Assembly: GCA_001516045.1 (NCBI GenBank)
Contig: LOEW01000060.1
Coordinates: 1 to 64,000, forward strand
Source: Desulfosporosinus sp. BRH_c37
GTDB lineage: Bacteria > Bacillota > Desulfitobacteriia > Desulfitobacteriales > Desulfitobacteriaceae
DNA length: 64,000 bases
Direction of reading: 5' to 3'
In this document: in pieces, positions 17,475 to 27,052 of the stretch
How positions within the stretch are numbered: the first letter of the stretch is position 1
Layout of the letters: each line of letters begins with the position of its first letter
The notes under the pieces: model-generated
The model's database searches: none
What the model saw: only the letters and a program-made list of their open reading frames with translations
Told to the model about the DNA's origin: nothing
Program-made: the position numbers and the translations under genes

Positions 17475-18098
17475 CTAAGCTGTTTTTCTCATCATAATCC
17501 AGACACCCCTGTCATCGTTGATGATTTCCGCTGGGATCCCGAGTTCATTTAAAAATTCACCATAATCTTGAGCTCCATATCCATTGCTGGCCTCTCTCAC
17601 ACACTGAGGCCACTCAGGATGCAGAACTTTCATCTGAGCGGTGATTTGCTTGGTCAGCTTGGCGCTTCCGAAGCCCTTGCCAATAAACGTTGTTCCATTT
17701 GGGGCAAGCACCCGGTAAATTTCTGCAAAGGCCTGCTTCATCTCGTCTTTGCCTCCCCAAAAGCCGATCGAACCTCGACTCGTGATCAGATCAAAGCCGT
17801 TGTCCGGTAAGTTTATTTCACGCACGTCGCTTATGATTGTGGAGGTTCTACCCTCAAGTGCCCAATCCTTAATCCGACTATTGGCGATTTTGATTGCGTC
17901 TTCCTTTACGTCCATAAGGGTAATGCGCATATCGCTAGCTTTGGCAACGCTAAGCCCAAGGTGTCCCCCACCACAGCCAACGTCAAGGCAAGAGCCACTT
18001 TTTCGCCCCAACATTTTGAGTGCCTCTTGGGCGATAACCTCATAAATCGGAAAAAATATTTCATTGGCAATTCTGTCAAAGTCTTCTCTGTAGTTCAT
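17475..18098 (-). CDS. Class I SAM-dependent methyltransferase, MT-A
   Basis: 207 residues. The SAM-binding motif I is CLDVGCGGGHLGLSVA (about residues 37-52). A characteristic ISRGSIGFWGG segment occupies motif IV and the protein ends in GVWIMMRK. It is homologous to the proteins at 27049 and 41708, which share SRGS-x-x-FW. All three (one partly decayed) precede a FecCD permease gene, so the methylated substrate is probably connected with the transported ligand. Start ATG after AGGGAGGATATT. Substrate not identifiable; UbiE-like fold members act on many small molecules. Confidence 0.85.
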   Translation of the reverse strand: MNYREDFDRIANEIFFPIYEVIAQEALKMLGRKSGSCLDVGCGGGHLGLSVAKASDMRITLMDVKEDAIKIANSRIKDWALEGRTSTIISDVREINLPDNGFDLITSRGSIGFWGGKDEMKQAFAEIYRVLAPNGTTFIGKGFGSAKLTKQITAQMKVLHPEWPQCVREASNGYGAQDYGEFLNELGIPAEIINDDRGVWIMMRKTA

Positions 18099-18228
18099 AA
18101 TATCCTCCCTCTTCTACGACTCTCAATTTATCCATAGCCCATTACTACGAGGTGTCGAGCCATGAGCCTTTACCACTTTCAGGCAGCGTTAGACCGGGGC
18201 AGGCCAAATTATATCCGAGTCAATTAAT

Positions 18229-19005
18229 TTAGTTGGTCAGTGGAACACAACTTTTGATATCAACTCCATGATCGTCGATTTTTGCTATTTTCACATTGAT
18301 TCCATAGGTGTCTTTCATATTTGATTCGGTTATCAGATCATCCGTCGTTCCAACCTCAAATCCATTTTTGTTAAGTAAAACAACTTTTGGGCAGCAAAGA
18401 AAAGCGTGATTAGGAAAATGGGAGGTCATCAGAATGCTTATTCCCTGATCAGACAACTTTCTTATTTGTAGTAAAACCCTCACTTGATTGCCATAATCGA
18501 GGTTAGAAGTGGGTTCGTCCAGAATAAGCAGCTGGGGCTTTTGCGTAATCGCGCGGGCAATCAGCACCATTTGTCTTTCACCGCCACTTATCTCGGTATA
18601 GGTCATATTTTTTAAAAAGGAAATGCTCAACTTCTCCAAGGATTCTTCGGCGATCTTAACGTCCTCCCGGGAGGGAGATGAGAATAAGCCTAGATGTGCC
18701 ATTCGCCCCATTAAAATTACGTCCAAAACCGTATAGGGAAAAGGCGGTGTATGCGCCTGTGGGACATAACCGATAGCCTTGGCTAGACGTGGCTTGGACC
18801 ATTTTTTAATATTTTGTCCATCAAGTGTTACTTCTCCAGCTCTGACATCTAAGAAACCTAATATGGATTTGAAGAGAGTTGTTTTCCCAACTCCGTTGGG
18901 CCCCAGTAGACAAAGGAATTCTCCTGTGGCGACCTTAAAAGAGATATTGCGCAGAACTGTCCTTTTGGCATAACCGAAAGATGCAGCTTTAACTTCCAAA
19001 ATCAT
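18229..19005 (-). CDS. FecE/BtuD-type ABC importer ATPase 2
   Basis: 258 residues: Walker A GPNGVGKTT, YVPQAH Q-loop, ISGGERQ signature, LLILDEPTSNLD Walker B, MTSHFPNHAF switch. The chosen ATG at 19005 overlaps the permease stop (ATGA), indicating translational coupling. The C-terminus ...DIKSCVPLTN recurs as a stranded tail at 41411-41482, showing that another copy of this gene was lost there. Confidence 0.9.
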   Translation of the reverse strand: MILEVKAASFGYAKRTVLRNISFKVATGEFLCLLGPNGVGKTTLFKSILGFLDVRAGEVTLDGQNIKKWSKPRLAKAIGYVPQAHTPPFPYTVLDVILMGRMAHLGLFSSPSREDVKIAEESLEKLSISFLKNMTYTEISGGERQMVLIARAITQKPQLLILDEPTSNLDYGNQVRVLLQIRKLSDQGISILMTSHFPNHAFLCCPKVVLLNKNGFEVGTTDDLITESNMKDTYGINVKIAKIDDHGVDIKSCVPLTN

Positions 19006-20093
19006 GTCCACGAATTCCTCCCTTTGGCTAACAGGTAGATAAAAAACGGAGCTCCGATGATGGCCGTTAAGATACTTAAAGGGATCTCTACCGTAAAAAA
19101 AGTGCGTGAAATATCGTCGATCAGCAGCAGATAGGCTCCGCCGAGCAGAACAGAGGCCGGCAACATATACTTTAGATTCGGGCCAACAAGCATCCTCGCT
19201 AGGTGTGGAATAACGAGACCTACCCAGCCGATCATCCCTCCTGCCGCCACTGAGGAGGCGGTGAGCAGAGTTGCGCAGATTATATAAACAAAACGAATTT
19301 TCTTAGTATCTACCCCAAGAGCCTGTGCCTCCTCCTCTCCGAAAGCTAGGGCATTGAGCTTATACCGGAGCAGCAGAATGGGAATGATGCCAATTGTAAA
19401 TGGGATCAGCATCATGCTGATGTTTTTAGCCGTTATCGAAGTCAGCCCGCCCATCAACCAATAAGCAATCTCCGGCAATTTGTTATTCGGATCAGCTGTA
19501 TATTTGGCAAGCGAAATAAAGGCAGAGAACAGACTGCTCACTACCATACCAGTTAAGACCAAAATCAGGACAGAATTATTGGCCTTGCCAATCAACTTGC
19601 TAACAAAATAGGTCAACATCACAGCAATGATTCCGCACGAAAAGGCTGCCAGTTGAATGGTTAGGGCACTGCCTGACATTAGAATGGCCATTGCAGCGCC
19701 AAAGCCAGCCCCCGCGGAAGCTCCCAGGATATCAGGCGATACCATCGGATTGCGGAAAAGCCCCTGATATGCAGCACCCGATGCCGAAAGAGCGGCGCCA
19801 ATAATCAGCGCCACAATAATTCTCGGGATTCGAATATTGAACAAAACGGTTTCAGTCGTGTCTGACCAGGTGGCCGGAAGCCCAAATATCTTTCTGAAAA
19901 AAACCGTTAGTAGCTCCGGCAAGGGAACCGCAAAACGACCGACCGTAAAAGACCAGAGAAATACGACGATTAGTACGATGGAGAGAATTACCAGCACAAG
20001 TCCGCTCTTTCTAATCTTGACCTTTGGGCGAACATCAGTTACTCCGGCTTTATTATCTACAAATTCATCTCTCACAGCATCTGGAGACCTCAT
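19002..20093 (-). CDS. FecCD/BtuC-type ABC importer permease 2
   Basis: 363 residues, hydrophobic throughout after a charged 30-residue N-terminal tail. Conserved blocks are IPRIIVALIIGAALSASGAA, NPMVSPDILGASAGAG and GWVGLVIPHLARMLVG. I chose the ATG at 20093, seven bases after GGAGGAGGG; the longer reading from 20111 would place the ribosome site inside the gene. It lies between the binding protein at 20163 and its ATPase, giving a complete binding protein-permease-ATPase unit. Confidence 0.9.
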   Translation of the reverse strand: MRSPDAVRDEFVDNKAGVTDVRPKVKIRKSGLVLVILSIVLIVVFLWSFTVGRFAVPLPELLTVFFRKIFGLPATWSDTTETVLFNIRIPRIIVALIIGAALSASGAAYQGLFRNPMVSPDILGASAGAGFGAAMAILMSGSALTIQLAAFSCGIIAVMLTYFVSKLIGKANNSVLILVLTGMVVSSLFSAFISLAKYTADPNNKLPEIAYWLMGGLTSITAKNISMMLIPFTIGIIPILLLRYKLNALAFGEEEAQALGVDTKKIRFVYIICATLLTASSVAAGGMIGWVGLVIPHLARMLVGPNLKYMLPASVLLGGAYLLLIDDISRTFFTVEIPLSILTAIIGAPFFIYLLAKGRNSWT

Positions 20094-20162
20094 AGTCCAC
20101 CCTCCTCCCAACCATAATATTTACTGTTCTGATGCTTGTTCCACCCATTACCCAGTCTCCCT

Positions 20163-21323
20163 CTAGACTGCTTGTTTAAGTAGTTCTATGACTTGCTCAT
20201 CAGTTAGCTTTTGTCCTAAGAAAAGTGAGAAGAAATCTTTCGTTTCCTGTTTCAGGTCGATCTTCACATAGTTTGGGTAAAGCGCGCTTCCCAGCCACTC
20301 AATTCCTAAAATCCTCATGATGTTAGGGGGGCGATCATACCAGCCGAAAGGAAGCAAGGGAGTCATATATACTTTGCTGTTCTTAACGGCTTTCACCTTG
20401 CCCCACGAAGTATCCTTTAAGATACTGTCATAAGCTTTGACACCGCCTGAGTTGGAACTGACCAAAACAACATCGGGATTCCAAGCAAGCACCTGCTCCA
20501 TGGAAACGCTAGACATGCCTTGTCCTCCCTTGGCTTGTACATCGGCCACGTTTTTGCCTTTGACAAAATCCAGGACTTCTGTATGGTCGGAGCCAGACGG
20601 ATCGGTAGAAAGTCCGCTGGTTCCTTCAGCGTAGTAGACGTTCAACAGCTTGTCCTGCGGAATTTTGGCAACCATATCGCTGATCTCTTTCATTTTCTTT
20701 TCACTGTAAGAAGCAAGCGTCTCTGCCCTATCCTGCACCCCTAAAATATCACCCATTAGCCTGTACACTTTGGCTGTATCAGCAAATCCAGACTCCATAA
20801 CAATTACAGGCCGCTTCGTCTGATTGGTGATACTATCGGCAATTTGCTCAGGGTTGTTGTTGACTCCTGTTGTCGTCATAAAAATGATCAGGTCAGGAGA
20901 CAATTTGGCTATTTCTTCAAGATTAGCAGTGCTTTTTTCACCCATCCAGCCACCAAGGATAGGAAGATTTTTGGCGCGATCACTTAAGTACTTTTTCTGA
21001 TCATCGGAAGGGGCATTGACCCAGGCAACCAATTTTTCCGGTGCCAAGGAATAGAGCATCGCCTCAGCGGTCGGTACGGCGCAATAAACAGTATTGATTT
21101 TCGTCGGGATAGTAACCTTTCTGCCCGCCATATCTGTGATTACCCGAGTGGTTGCCTGAGAGGAATTTCCGGCCGAAACTGAAGTGGCTGGAGTAGCGCT
21201 TGTAACCGGAGTAGTGCTGGTTGCCTGACTACTGCAGCCGGTCAGCAGTAACGTCATCATCCATAGGCAAAGTAATATTGCTATTCCTGTGGAGACTGCC
21301 TTTTTGGTAAAGATTTTAAACAT
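20163..21323 (-). CDS. FecB/BtuF-type binding lipoprotein 3
   Basis: 386 residues; lipobox LLTGC (Cys30), a Ser/Thr-rich linker, ITDMAGRKVTIP and VLAWNPDVVLVSSNS. It is most similar within the window to lipoprotein 5 at 24096: both carry VYYAEG.-GL-T-P and KGG-GMS-SMEQVL-WNPDV. It starts the unit with permease 2 and ATPase 2. Start ATG with AGAGGAGGAATTAGGA. Confidence 0.87.
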   Translation of the reverse strand: MFKIFTKKAVSTGIAILLCLWMMTLLLTGCSSQATSTTPVTSATPATSVSAGNSSQATTRVITDMAGRKVTIPTKINTVYCAVPTAEAMLYSLAPEKLVAWVNAPSDDQKKYLSDRAKNLPILGGWMGEKSTANLEEIAKLSPDLIIFMTTTGVNNNPEQIADSITNQTKRPVIVMESGFADTAKVYRLMGDILGVQDRAETLASYSEKKMKEISDMVAKIPQDKLLNVYYAEGTSGLSTDPSGSDHTEVLDFVKGKNVADVQAKGGQGMSSVSMEQVLAWNPDVVLVSSNSGGVKAYDSILKDTSWGKVKAVKNSKVYMTPLLPFGWYDRPPNIMRILGIEWLGSALYPNYVKIDLKQETKDFFSLFLGQKLTDEQVIELLKQAV

Positions 21324-21348
21324 TCCTAATTCCTCCTCTTTTTTTGAC

Positions 21349-21951
21349 TTATACTGCTTCTATATAGAATTCATTGCCAATATATCCGTGTATCATTGCT
21401 TCCTTAAACCATCTGGCCCGATCATTTTCCTGGTTTTCAAGCTCCACAAGGGAGCACTTCGCTTCATTCGCACCTGTCTCCCCAGCTAGAGCAAACCACT
21501 TCTCCGCTTCTTCATCCTTCTGCTGAACACCCCAGCCTAATTTATACATCACTGCCAGTTTGAATTGTGCTAGCGCATGACCTTGCACAGTTGCCGGAAG
21601 AAAAAAACCCGCTGCCTGGATGGCATCTTTAACAACACCTTTGCCAATTGAATGCCGAACACCAAGATTGTGGAGGGCCTTAGGATTTCCATTCTTGGCT
21701 GAACAAACAAACCATTGAAGGGCAGCCTCACTATCTTGCTTGATACCACGACCTGAGCAATAGGAAACTCCAAGTTCATATTGGGCACCTGGATGTCCAT
21801 GGAGAGCTGCCCCACGAAACAAAATTACTGCTTCAGGTAAATCTTTATCTGCTTCGAGGCCAGAAATAATGTTCATTCCCATTTGATAATCTGCTTCAGG
21901 ATTACTCAAAAGTCCCTCGTCTCCTCTGGCCTCATCAAACTCATTCTTCAA
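21349..21951 (-). CDS. Sel1/TPR-like repeat protein
   Basis: About 200 residues made of four to five Sel1-type repeats of roughly 36 residues (GAQYELGVSYCSGRGIKQDS, KALHNLGVRHSIGKGVVKDA, LAQFKLAVMYKLGWGVQQKD). There is no signal peptide, so it is probably cytoplasmic. Sel1 proteins are protein-protein scaffolds. I take the TTG at 21951 as start because GGAGGG lies seven bases upstream; the TTG at 21966 would precede that site. A decayed copy lies at 10396-10624, so the gene was duplicated with the array. Partner unknown. Confidence 0.75.
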   Translation of the reverse strand: MKNEFDEARGDEGLLSNPEADYQMGMNIISGLEADKDLPEAVILFRGAALHGHPGAQYELGVSYCSGRGIKQDSEAALQWFVCSAKNGNPKALHNLGVRHSIGKGVVKDAIQAAGFFLPATVQGHALAQFKLAVMYKLGWGVQQKDEEAEKWFALAGETGANEAKCSLVELENQENDRARWFKEAMIHGYIGNEFYIEAV

Positions 21952-21998
21952 ACTTAATCCCTCCAATTGGTTTATTAGGGTCTGGATACTTGGACCGA

Positions 21999-22838
21999 TT
22001 AGGTTAGAGATTTTTTTTCCGGAAAAACATAGAAGCCATTTGCACCGCCTAAAATACCATATCCTTGATAAAACCCTTGAGTCTGATCGGAAAATAGGTC
22101 TAGCTTCTTCAGATATAACCTAGCACTAGCCATAACCCTTGCCCATTTTAATGGATTTGCCGGATTCTCCGCCCACATCTCAGTATGGGGGAAAGGAGTA
22201 AATGGTAATATGGACAACGACTCTGGATCAAACTCTCGGAGAATCTCCAGTCCTACGACAACGTCTTCGTCTGTTTCTCCTAATCCCACTAAAAAGCCGC
22301 TCCAGATTTTTAAATCTATATCTTTCGCAGTCTTCAATGTGGTGAGACGATCTGTCAAAGTATCGCCCCCAGGTCTGAAGCGTTTATATAGTTCTTCATT
22401 TGGGGTTTCTAAACCGCATAAGTAGCCGTCCATCCCGGCATGTTTAAGATTTACTAGGCTCGAACGATTAATAGCACCAAAGAGTCCGTAAATGTCTAAA
22501 GTGGAGTTTTCTTTAATTGAGGAGATACAATCATAGTAAAAATCGGGTACTTGATATCCCATCCAACCTGATGCTAAGAAAACTCTATCTATTCCCGCCT
22601 CGACAAGTACCTGAGTTCGTGCTCTAATTTCCTCAAGCGTTCTCTTTTTATTAAAATCCGGTTTCATTACTTTCATGTGTTCCCATTTACAATGCCGACA
22701 GCCGGGAACAGTCTGGCAAGAACCGTTGGCGATATTCGGGGAACAATAGATTGTTTTTTTAGTTGTAGCAATTTCCTGTGCTTCTTGGAACAAAGTGTTA
22801 GAATCGAGACTATATATCTCCCTTAATTTTTCTGTCAC
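21999..22838 (-). CDS. HmdB/BioB-like radical SAM protein (CX5CX2C), copy 3
   Basis: 279 residues, the shortest of the three. Cluster motif CQTVPGCRHC at C41, C47, C50 (CX5CX2C) with an extra Cys32, then FLASGWMGYQ, YGLFGAINRSS, FRPGGDTLTDR and FLVGLGETDEDV. It lacks the C-terminal strands of the two longer paralogues. Start GTG after GAGGAGGTGG. It lies between the Sel1 gene and binding lipoprotein 4. The sequence is distant enough from copies 1 and 2 to suggest a separate step. Confidence 0.78.
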   Translation of the reverse strand: MTEKLREIYSLDSNTLFQEAQEIATTKKTIYCSPNIANGSCQTVPGCRHCKWEHMKVMKPDFNKKRTLEEIRARTQVLVEAGIDRVFLASGWMGYQVPDFYYDCISSIKENSTLDIYGLFGAINRSSLVNLKHAGMDGYLCGLETPNEELYKRFRPGGDTLTDRLTTLKTAKDIDLKIWSGFLVGLGETDEDVVVGLEILREFDPESLSILPFTPFPHTEMWAENPANPLKWARVMASARLYLKKLDLFSDQTQGFYQGYGILGGANGFYVFPEKKSLT

Positions 22839-22953
22839 TTATACCACCTCCTCAGACGAATCTAACCTACTCTATACGGCAATAACCTGAATATTAGAGT
22901 AAACTAATTCAGCAAAGCTGAACAGCTGGGATAACAAGTTCAACTTCATGCAT

Positions 22954-24069
22954 TTAGGGATTGAGATGAGCTAAAATTTTCTTTGCTTGGTCGTCACTTA
23001 AATTGTAGTTAAAGAACTTGGTATAAAAGGTTTTTAACTCCTTGGCCATATCAAGATCGGCGAACTCTTTAGGATGAAGCTTTTGGGCCATCCACATTAG
23101 AAGCAATACCTTTTGTACTCCCGAGTCCCAGAAAAAAACTCCAGTTGGGCAAATAAACACTTTCTGATTTTCCACGGCCGTAATTTTTTGATACCTGGTA
23201 TCGTCTAGCGTTTTCTTAATTACTGATTCTGCTGGTTCGTTTCCTGAAGAGCCTGCATGATCGACAAAGATGTATTCGGGATTCCACTCCAGTAATTGTT
23301 CCACACTAACTTGGGTGCTGCTTGACCCCTTGAGTTCTTGGCTAACACAACGACCCCCAGCCAGTTTAATCACTTCAGGAATGTCGGAACTAATTCCGTG
23401 TGTCAAAAGAATTTTTTGATTAGCGAAATATACGGACGGCTTTTTACTTTCTGGAATCTTACTTGTGATATCTGTGACCATTTTAACTTTTTCATCAAAA
23501 TACTTTGTGTAATCCTGGGCAGCTTGTTCTTCCTTTTTACCAAGAACTTTGCCAAACACCGCAAGCATATTTTTTGTATCTTCAAACCTGCCAGTAGAAG
23601 CAGAAGGGATATCAACTATGCCGACATCTTTCATTTTCTGTACTTGCTTGGCGTTCGGAAAATCAAAAACTACTTGAAGTTTATATTTCAGCAAATCTTC
23701 GATGTTTAACTGAGTATGAGCATCGGGAATCCCAGGGACATTGTTCAACTTTTTGTAGATCACATTTGACCAGGGCCAGCCACTAATATGAAAATCTCCA
23801 TCGGCGATAATCTTATCTTCAGCGCCTAATACTACAACCTTTTCATAAGCTGGGCCAAAAACTGTTGCTATCCGATTGACTTCTGCAGGAACTGTAATAA
23901 CCGACCCGTCGAGGTTTGTGACTGTGCGCGAAGCATTTGTATTTGTATTTGTATTTGTCGCAACTGGAGGAGTTGTTGAAGTCGCCTTCTGTCCCCCACA
24001 CCCACTTAGACTTAGACTTATACAAAACATTAACGTCACTAAAATGGCCGCAGTAATCCTCTTTATCAT
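22954..24069 (-). CDS. FecB/BtuF-type binding lipoprotein 4
   Basis: 371 residues; lipobox SLSGC (Cys24), then an Asn/Thr repeat (NTNTNTNAS). The opening strand is changed to VTNLDGSVITVP instead of the usual DMAGR form. LLEWNPEYIFVDHAGSSG follows in the second lobe. It sits 26 bases downstream of lipoprotein 5 on the same strand, so two different binding proteins are made next to permease 3/ATPase 3. They could give one importer two ligands. Confidence 0.85.
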   Translation of the reverse strand: MIKRITAAILVTLMFCISLSLSGCGGQKATSTTPPVATNTNTNTNASRTVTNLDGSVITVPAEVNRIATVFGPAYEKVVVLGAEDKIIADGDFHISGWPWSNVIYKKLNNVPGIPDAHTQLNIEDLLKYKLQVVFDFPNAKQVQKMKDVGIVDIPSASTGRFEDTKNMLAVFGKVLGKKEEQAAQDYTKYFDEKVKMVTDITSKIPESKKPSVYFANQKILLTHGISSDIPEVIKLAGGRCVSQELKGSSSTQVSVEQLLEWNPEYIFVDHAGSSGNEPAESVIKKTLDDTRYQKITAVENQKVFICPTGVFFWDSGVQKVLLLMWMAQKLHPKEFADLDMAKELKTFYTKFFNYNLSDDQAKKILAHLNP

Positions 24070-24095
24070 CTTTTATCCCTCGCCTTAATATTGAA

Positions 24096-25202
24096 TTATT
24101 TCACTTTTAGTCCTGAATTTATAAGCAAGTTCCTAGCATCATCATCCGATAGGTCCGCATGATAGAACATCGAATAAAACACCTTTGTCTCTTTGACCAT
24201 ATCGACCTTATAAACGTCGGGATATAAGGTTGTAGCCAGCCATTTTAAGCCTAAGAACCGATTAACCGAAGGTGGACGGTCAAACCAGTTGAATGGGGCA
24301 TTCGGAATTTCATAGACTTTATGGTTTTTGACTGCCTTAATATTTTTCCAATCCTCATTGTTCCGGATTAGATCATAAGCTCCGCCGCTATCCATACTCC
24401 AGGATAAAATAACATCGGGATTCCATTTTAGAACTTGCTCCATGGATGCGTTGCTCATACCACTTCCACCTTTGTTGTCAACTTGAGCCACGTTATTTCC
24501 ATTCACCAGGTCCAATACTAAAGCATGACTTCCGCCCTTTGGCTCAGTGGCTAGTCCTTTAGGACCTTCAGCATAATATACATTTACTCTATTCTTTTCT
24601 GGTATTGCTTCAGTTGCAGCCGTAACTTCTTTCAACGTATTGTTGCAATAAGCCGCAAGTTCCTTAGCCTTGTCTTCAACTCCGAGAAGTTGTCCGACAA
24701 AGGTATAAGCCTTTTCCGTACTTTTGATATCCCCGTCCACTACTATGACCGGAATATTAAGCTGCTGCTGGAGTTTGTCTGCATCACTTTTAGTGGTCGC
24801 GGTGAGGGCATCGGGTCCAACTGAGAATATGACCTCCGGTTTGGCTTTCAGCAATTCTTCGTTGTTAATCTTAGCGTTCATTTGCAACCCGCCCAGAAAT
24901 GGAAGAGATTGATATTTTTCGGGTATATATTTCTTTTGTTGATCAATCAACTGCATCGACCATCCGACCATCTTGTCCGGAGCCAGGGAATAGATCATGA
25001 TCATGCCCAGAGGGCTTGTGTAATAGCACTTATTAATTTGGGCAGGAATAGTTACTGCCCTTCCGGCATGATCGGTAATGGTTTGGGACGTGGGTTTCGA
25101 TTGCTGAAGTTCACTCTTAGTACCACACCCTGTAAAAAGGGAACAAATCATGACAAAAAGGATTACCCAGTAAGCAAGTTTGTGTTTCTTCGTCCTTATC
25201 AT
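24096..25202 (-). CDS. FecB/BtuF-type binding lipoprotein 5
   Basis: 368 residues from the ATG at 25202 (nine bases after GGAGGA). Lipobox LFTGC (Cys26), opening strand ITDHAGRAVTIP, and the VYYAEGPKGLATEP / SMEQVLKWNPDVIL pair shared with lipoprotein 3. It lies 59 bases after ATPase 3 and is the first binding protein of that unit. Confidence 0.85.
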   Translation of the reverse strand: MIRTKKHKLAYWVILFVMICSLFTGCGTKSELQQSKPTSQTITDHAGRAVTIPAQINKCYYTSPLGMIMIYSLAPDKMVGWSMQLIDQQKKYIPEKYQSLPFLGGLQMNAKINNEELLKAKPEVIFSVGPDALTATTKSDADKLQQQLNIPVIVVDGDIKSTEKAYTFVGQLLGVEDKAKELAAYCNNTLKEVTAATEAIPEKNRVNVYYAEGPKGLATEPKGGSHALVLDLVNGNNVAQVDNKGGSGMSNASMEQVLKWNPDVILSWSMDSGGAYDLIRNNEDWKNIKAVKNHKVYEIPNAPFNWFDRPPSVNRFLGLKWLATTLYPDVYKVDMVKETKVFYSMFYHADLSDDDARNLLINSGLKVK

Positions 25203-25261
25203 TGCGTACACTCCTCCAAAATTATTATCACCTTGAATTATTACCTGAAGTACGCTCCCCT

Positions 25262-26062
25262 TTAAGCGCTCCTATTACCCTCTGATATACTTGGGACAGG
25301 TATGCAGACACAAATTATTCTCTCGTCTGCCAGCTTGGTCCTAGCGATTTTAACATCCATATCATACATATCTTTCATTGATTCTTCGGAAATCACATCT
25401 TGAGGATTACCGATTTTTATTAATTTGCCTTTTTTCAGAGTTACCACTTTATCAGCGCAGAAAAGCGCATGCCCCGGATCATGGGTTACCATCAGGATGC
25501 TTATCCCTTTTTTCGAGAGTTGTCGCACATGTTCAAGCACGATGTTTTGTTTGCCAAAATCAAGGCTTGATGTCGGTTCATCCATAATCATTATCTTGGG
25601 TTGCTGAGCCAAAGCCCGAGCAATTAAAACCAATTGCCTTTCTCCGCCACTAATCTTGGTGTATATCTTGTCTTTTAAATACGTTATATTAAGTTTCGCC
25701 AAAGACTCATAGGCGATTTCTTCGTCTTTTTTATCCGGTTGGGCAAGACTGGATAAATAAGCCGTTCTCCCCATCAGGACAACGTCGAAAACCTTAAATG
25801 GAAAAGGCGGAGTATGGGCCTGCGGAATATAGCCCATCACTTGAGCCAGTTTTTTTTGCGATAATTTTTGTACATCTTCTCCATTGATCAGGACTGAACC
25901 GAAAGAAGGCGTCAACAGTCCAAGGATGTTTTTAAGCAGCGTCGTTTTACCACATCCATTCGGACCCAACACACACATCAGGTCACCATCTCCAACTTTG
26001 AAGGAAACCTTATGAAGAATTTCACTTTCACCATAGCTAAAAGAAAGATTTTTAACCTCCAT
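25262..26062 (-). CDS. FecE/BtuD-type ABC importer ATPase 3
   Basis: About 266 residues: Walker A GPNGCGKTT, YIPQAH, ISGGERQ, IMIMDEPTSSLD and MVTHDPGHAL. Adjacent GTG (26065) and ATG (26062) codons follow the permease stop; the ATG is used here and the three-base difference is not resolvable. The tail ends RIICVCIPVPSISEGNRSA, longer than the others. Confidence 0.9.
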   Translation of the reverse strand: MEVKNLSFSYGESEILHKVSFKVGDGDLMCVLGPNGCGKTTLLKNILGLLTPSFGSVLINGEDVQKLSQKKLAQVMGYIPQAHTPPFPFKVFDVVLMGRTAYLSSLAQPDKKDEEIAYESLAKLNITYLKDKIYTKISGGERQLVLIARALAQQPKIMIMDEPTSSLDFGKQNIVLEHVRQLSKKGISILMVTHDPGHALFCADKVVTLKKGKLIKIGNPQDVISEESMKDMYDMDVKIARTKLADERIICVCIPVPSISEGNRSA

Positions 26063-26065
26063 CAC

Positions 26066-27052
26066 TTATTTCCATCCCCTTACATTATTTTTAAAAATCA
26101 AGATAAAGAAGGGTACACCGATCAAGGAAGTGAGAATACCCAGTGGGACTTCGACTGCGCCAAGGCAACGGGCCATGTCATCGACAAGCAGTAAATAAGT
26201 TGCCCCGAGAATAAAAGTGACAGGCAAGAGAGTTCTATAGTTGGGACCGACGATTGCCCGGGCTAGGTGTGGAATCACCAAGCCGATCCAGCCGACCATA
26301 CCGGAGATGGAAACTGAGGCTGCTGTTATTAACGTTGAACTAATGATTACAATTAACCTTAACCTATTAGTATTAATCCCCAGAGTCCTAGCTTCTTCTT
26401 CCCCGAAGGCGAGTACATTTAATCTCCACCGGACAAGAAAAAGGGGTATGAAGCCTATCAACATAGGGATCATAGCGCTGAAGAGGTCTTGTTTATTCAC
26501 AGAGGATAGACTACCCATCAGCCAGAAGGTAATAACTGGAAGTTTATCGTAAGCATCTGCAAAATACTTCAGGGCACCCGTACCTGACGAAAAAAGAGTA
26601 CTAATGAGAATTCCACCAAGAACCAAACCGACGGTTGGGTCATAATCAAGTTTGAGATTGATCAAATAAGCTAAAAGTACAGCAATCAGCCCGAAAAGAA
26701 AGGCCGAAACTTGGATGACAAATCCGGATTGTGAATAATAAATCGCCAGACAGGCACCAAATCCTGCCCCAGCCGAGGCACCTAAGATATCTGGAGAAAC
26801 CAGAGGATTTTTGAACATTCCCTGATAAGCTGCACCCGCGCTTGAAAGCGCTGCTCCAACCAACATTGCTGCAAAAATGCGTGGTAATCTCAAGTTAAAG
26901 ACCACCGTTTCCAGATTCTCATCTGCTATGGTACCAAAATAATGACCATAAAGAGTTGACCAGAGCTGTGAGATTGAAATGGAATAGCGCCCGATAGCAA
27001 AAGAGAATAAAAAAGCTGCGCTTGGAAGTAGAATAAGAATGAATTTCTTCAT
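26066..27052 (-). CDS. FecCD/BtuC-type ABC importer permease 3
   Basis: 328 residues, about ten membrane segments, with LPRIFAAMLVGAALSSAGAA, NPLVSPDILGASAGAG and GWIGLVIPHLARAIVG. The ATG at 27052 shares bases with the TGA of the preceding methyltransferase gene (ATGA), so the two are translationally coupled. Together with ATPase 3 and lipoproteins 4 and 5 it forms a complete importer. Confidence 0.9.
   Translation of the reverse strand: MKKFILILLPSAAFLFSFAIGRYSISISQLWSTLYGHYFGTIADENLETVVFNLRLPRIFAAMLVGAALSSAGAAYQGMFKNPLVSPDILGASAGAGFGACLAIYYSQSGFVIQVSAFLFGLIAVLLAYLINLKLDYDPTVGLVLGGILISTLFSSGTGALKYFADAYDKLPVITFWLMGSLSSVNKQDLFSAMIPMLIGFIPLFLVRWRLNVLAFGEEEARTLGINTNRLRLIVIISSTLITAASVSISGMVGWIGLVIPHLARAIVGPNYRTLLPVTFILGATYLLLVDDMARCLGAVEVPLGILTSLIGVPFFILIFKNNVRGWK

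Noticed and set aside
10966-22838. [Fe]-hydrogenase (Hmd) cofactor biosynthesis cluster
   Set aside because: Only the CX5CX2C motif points there; Hmd and the other Hcg proteins are absent from the window.
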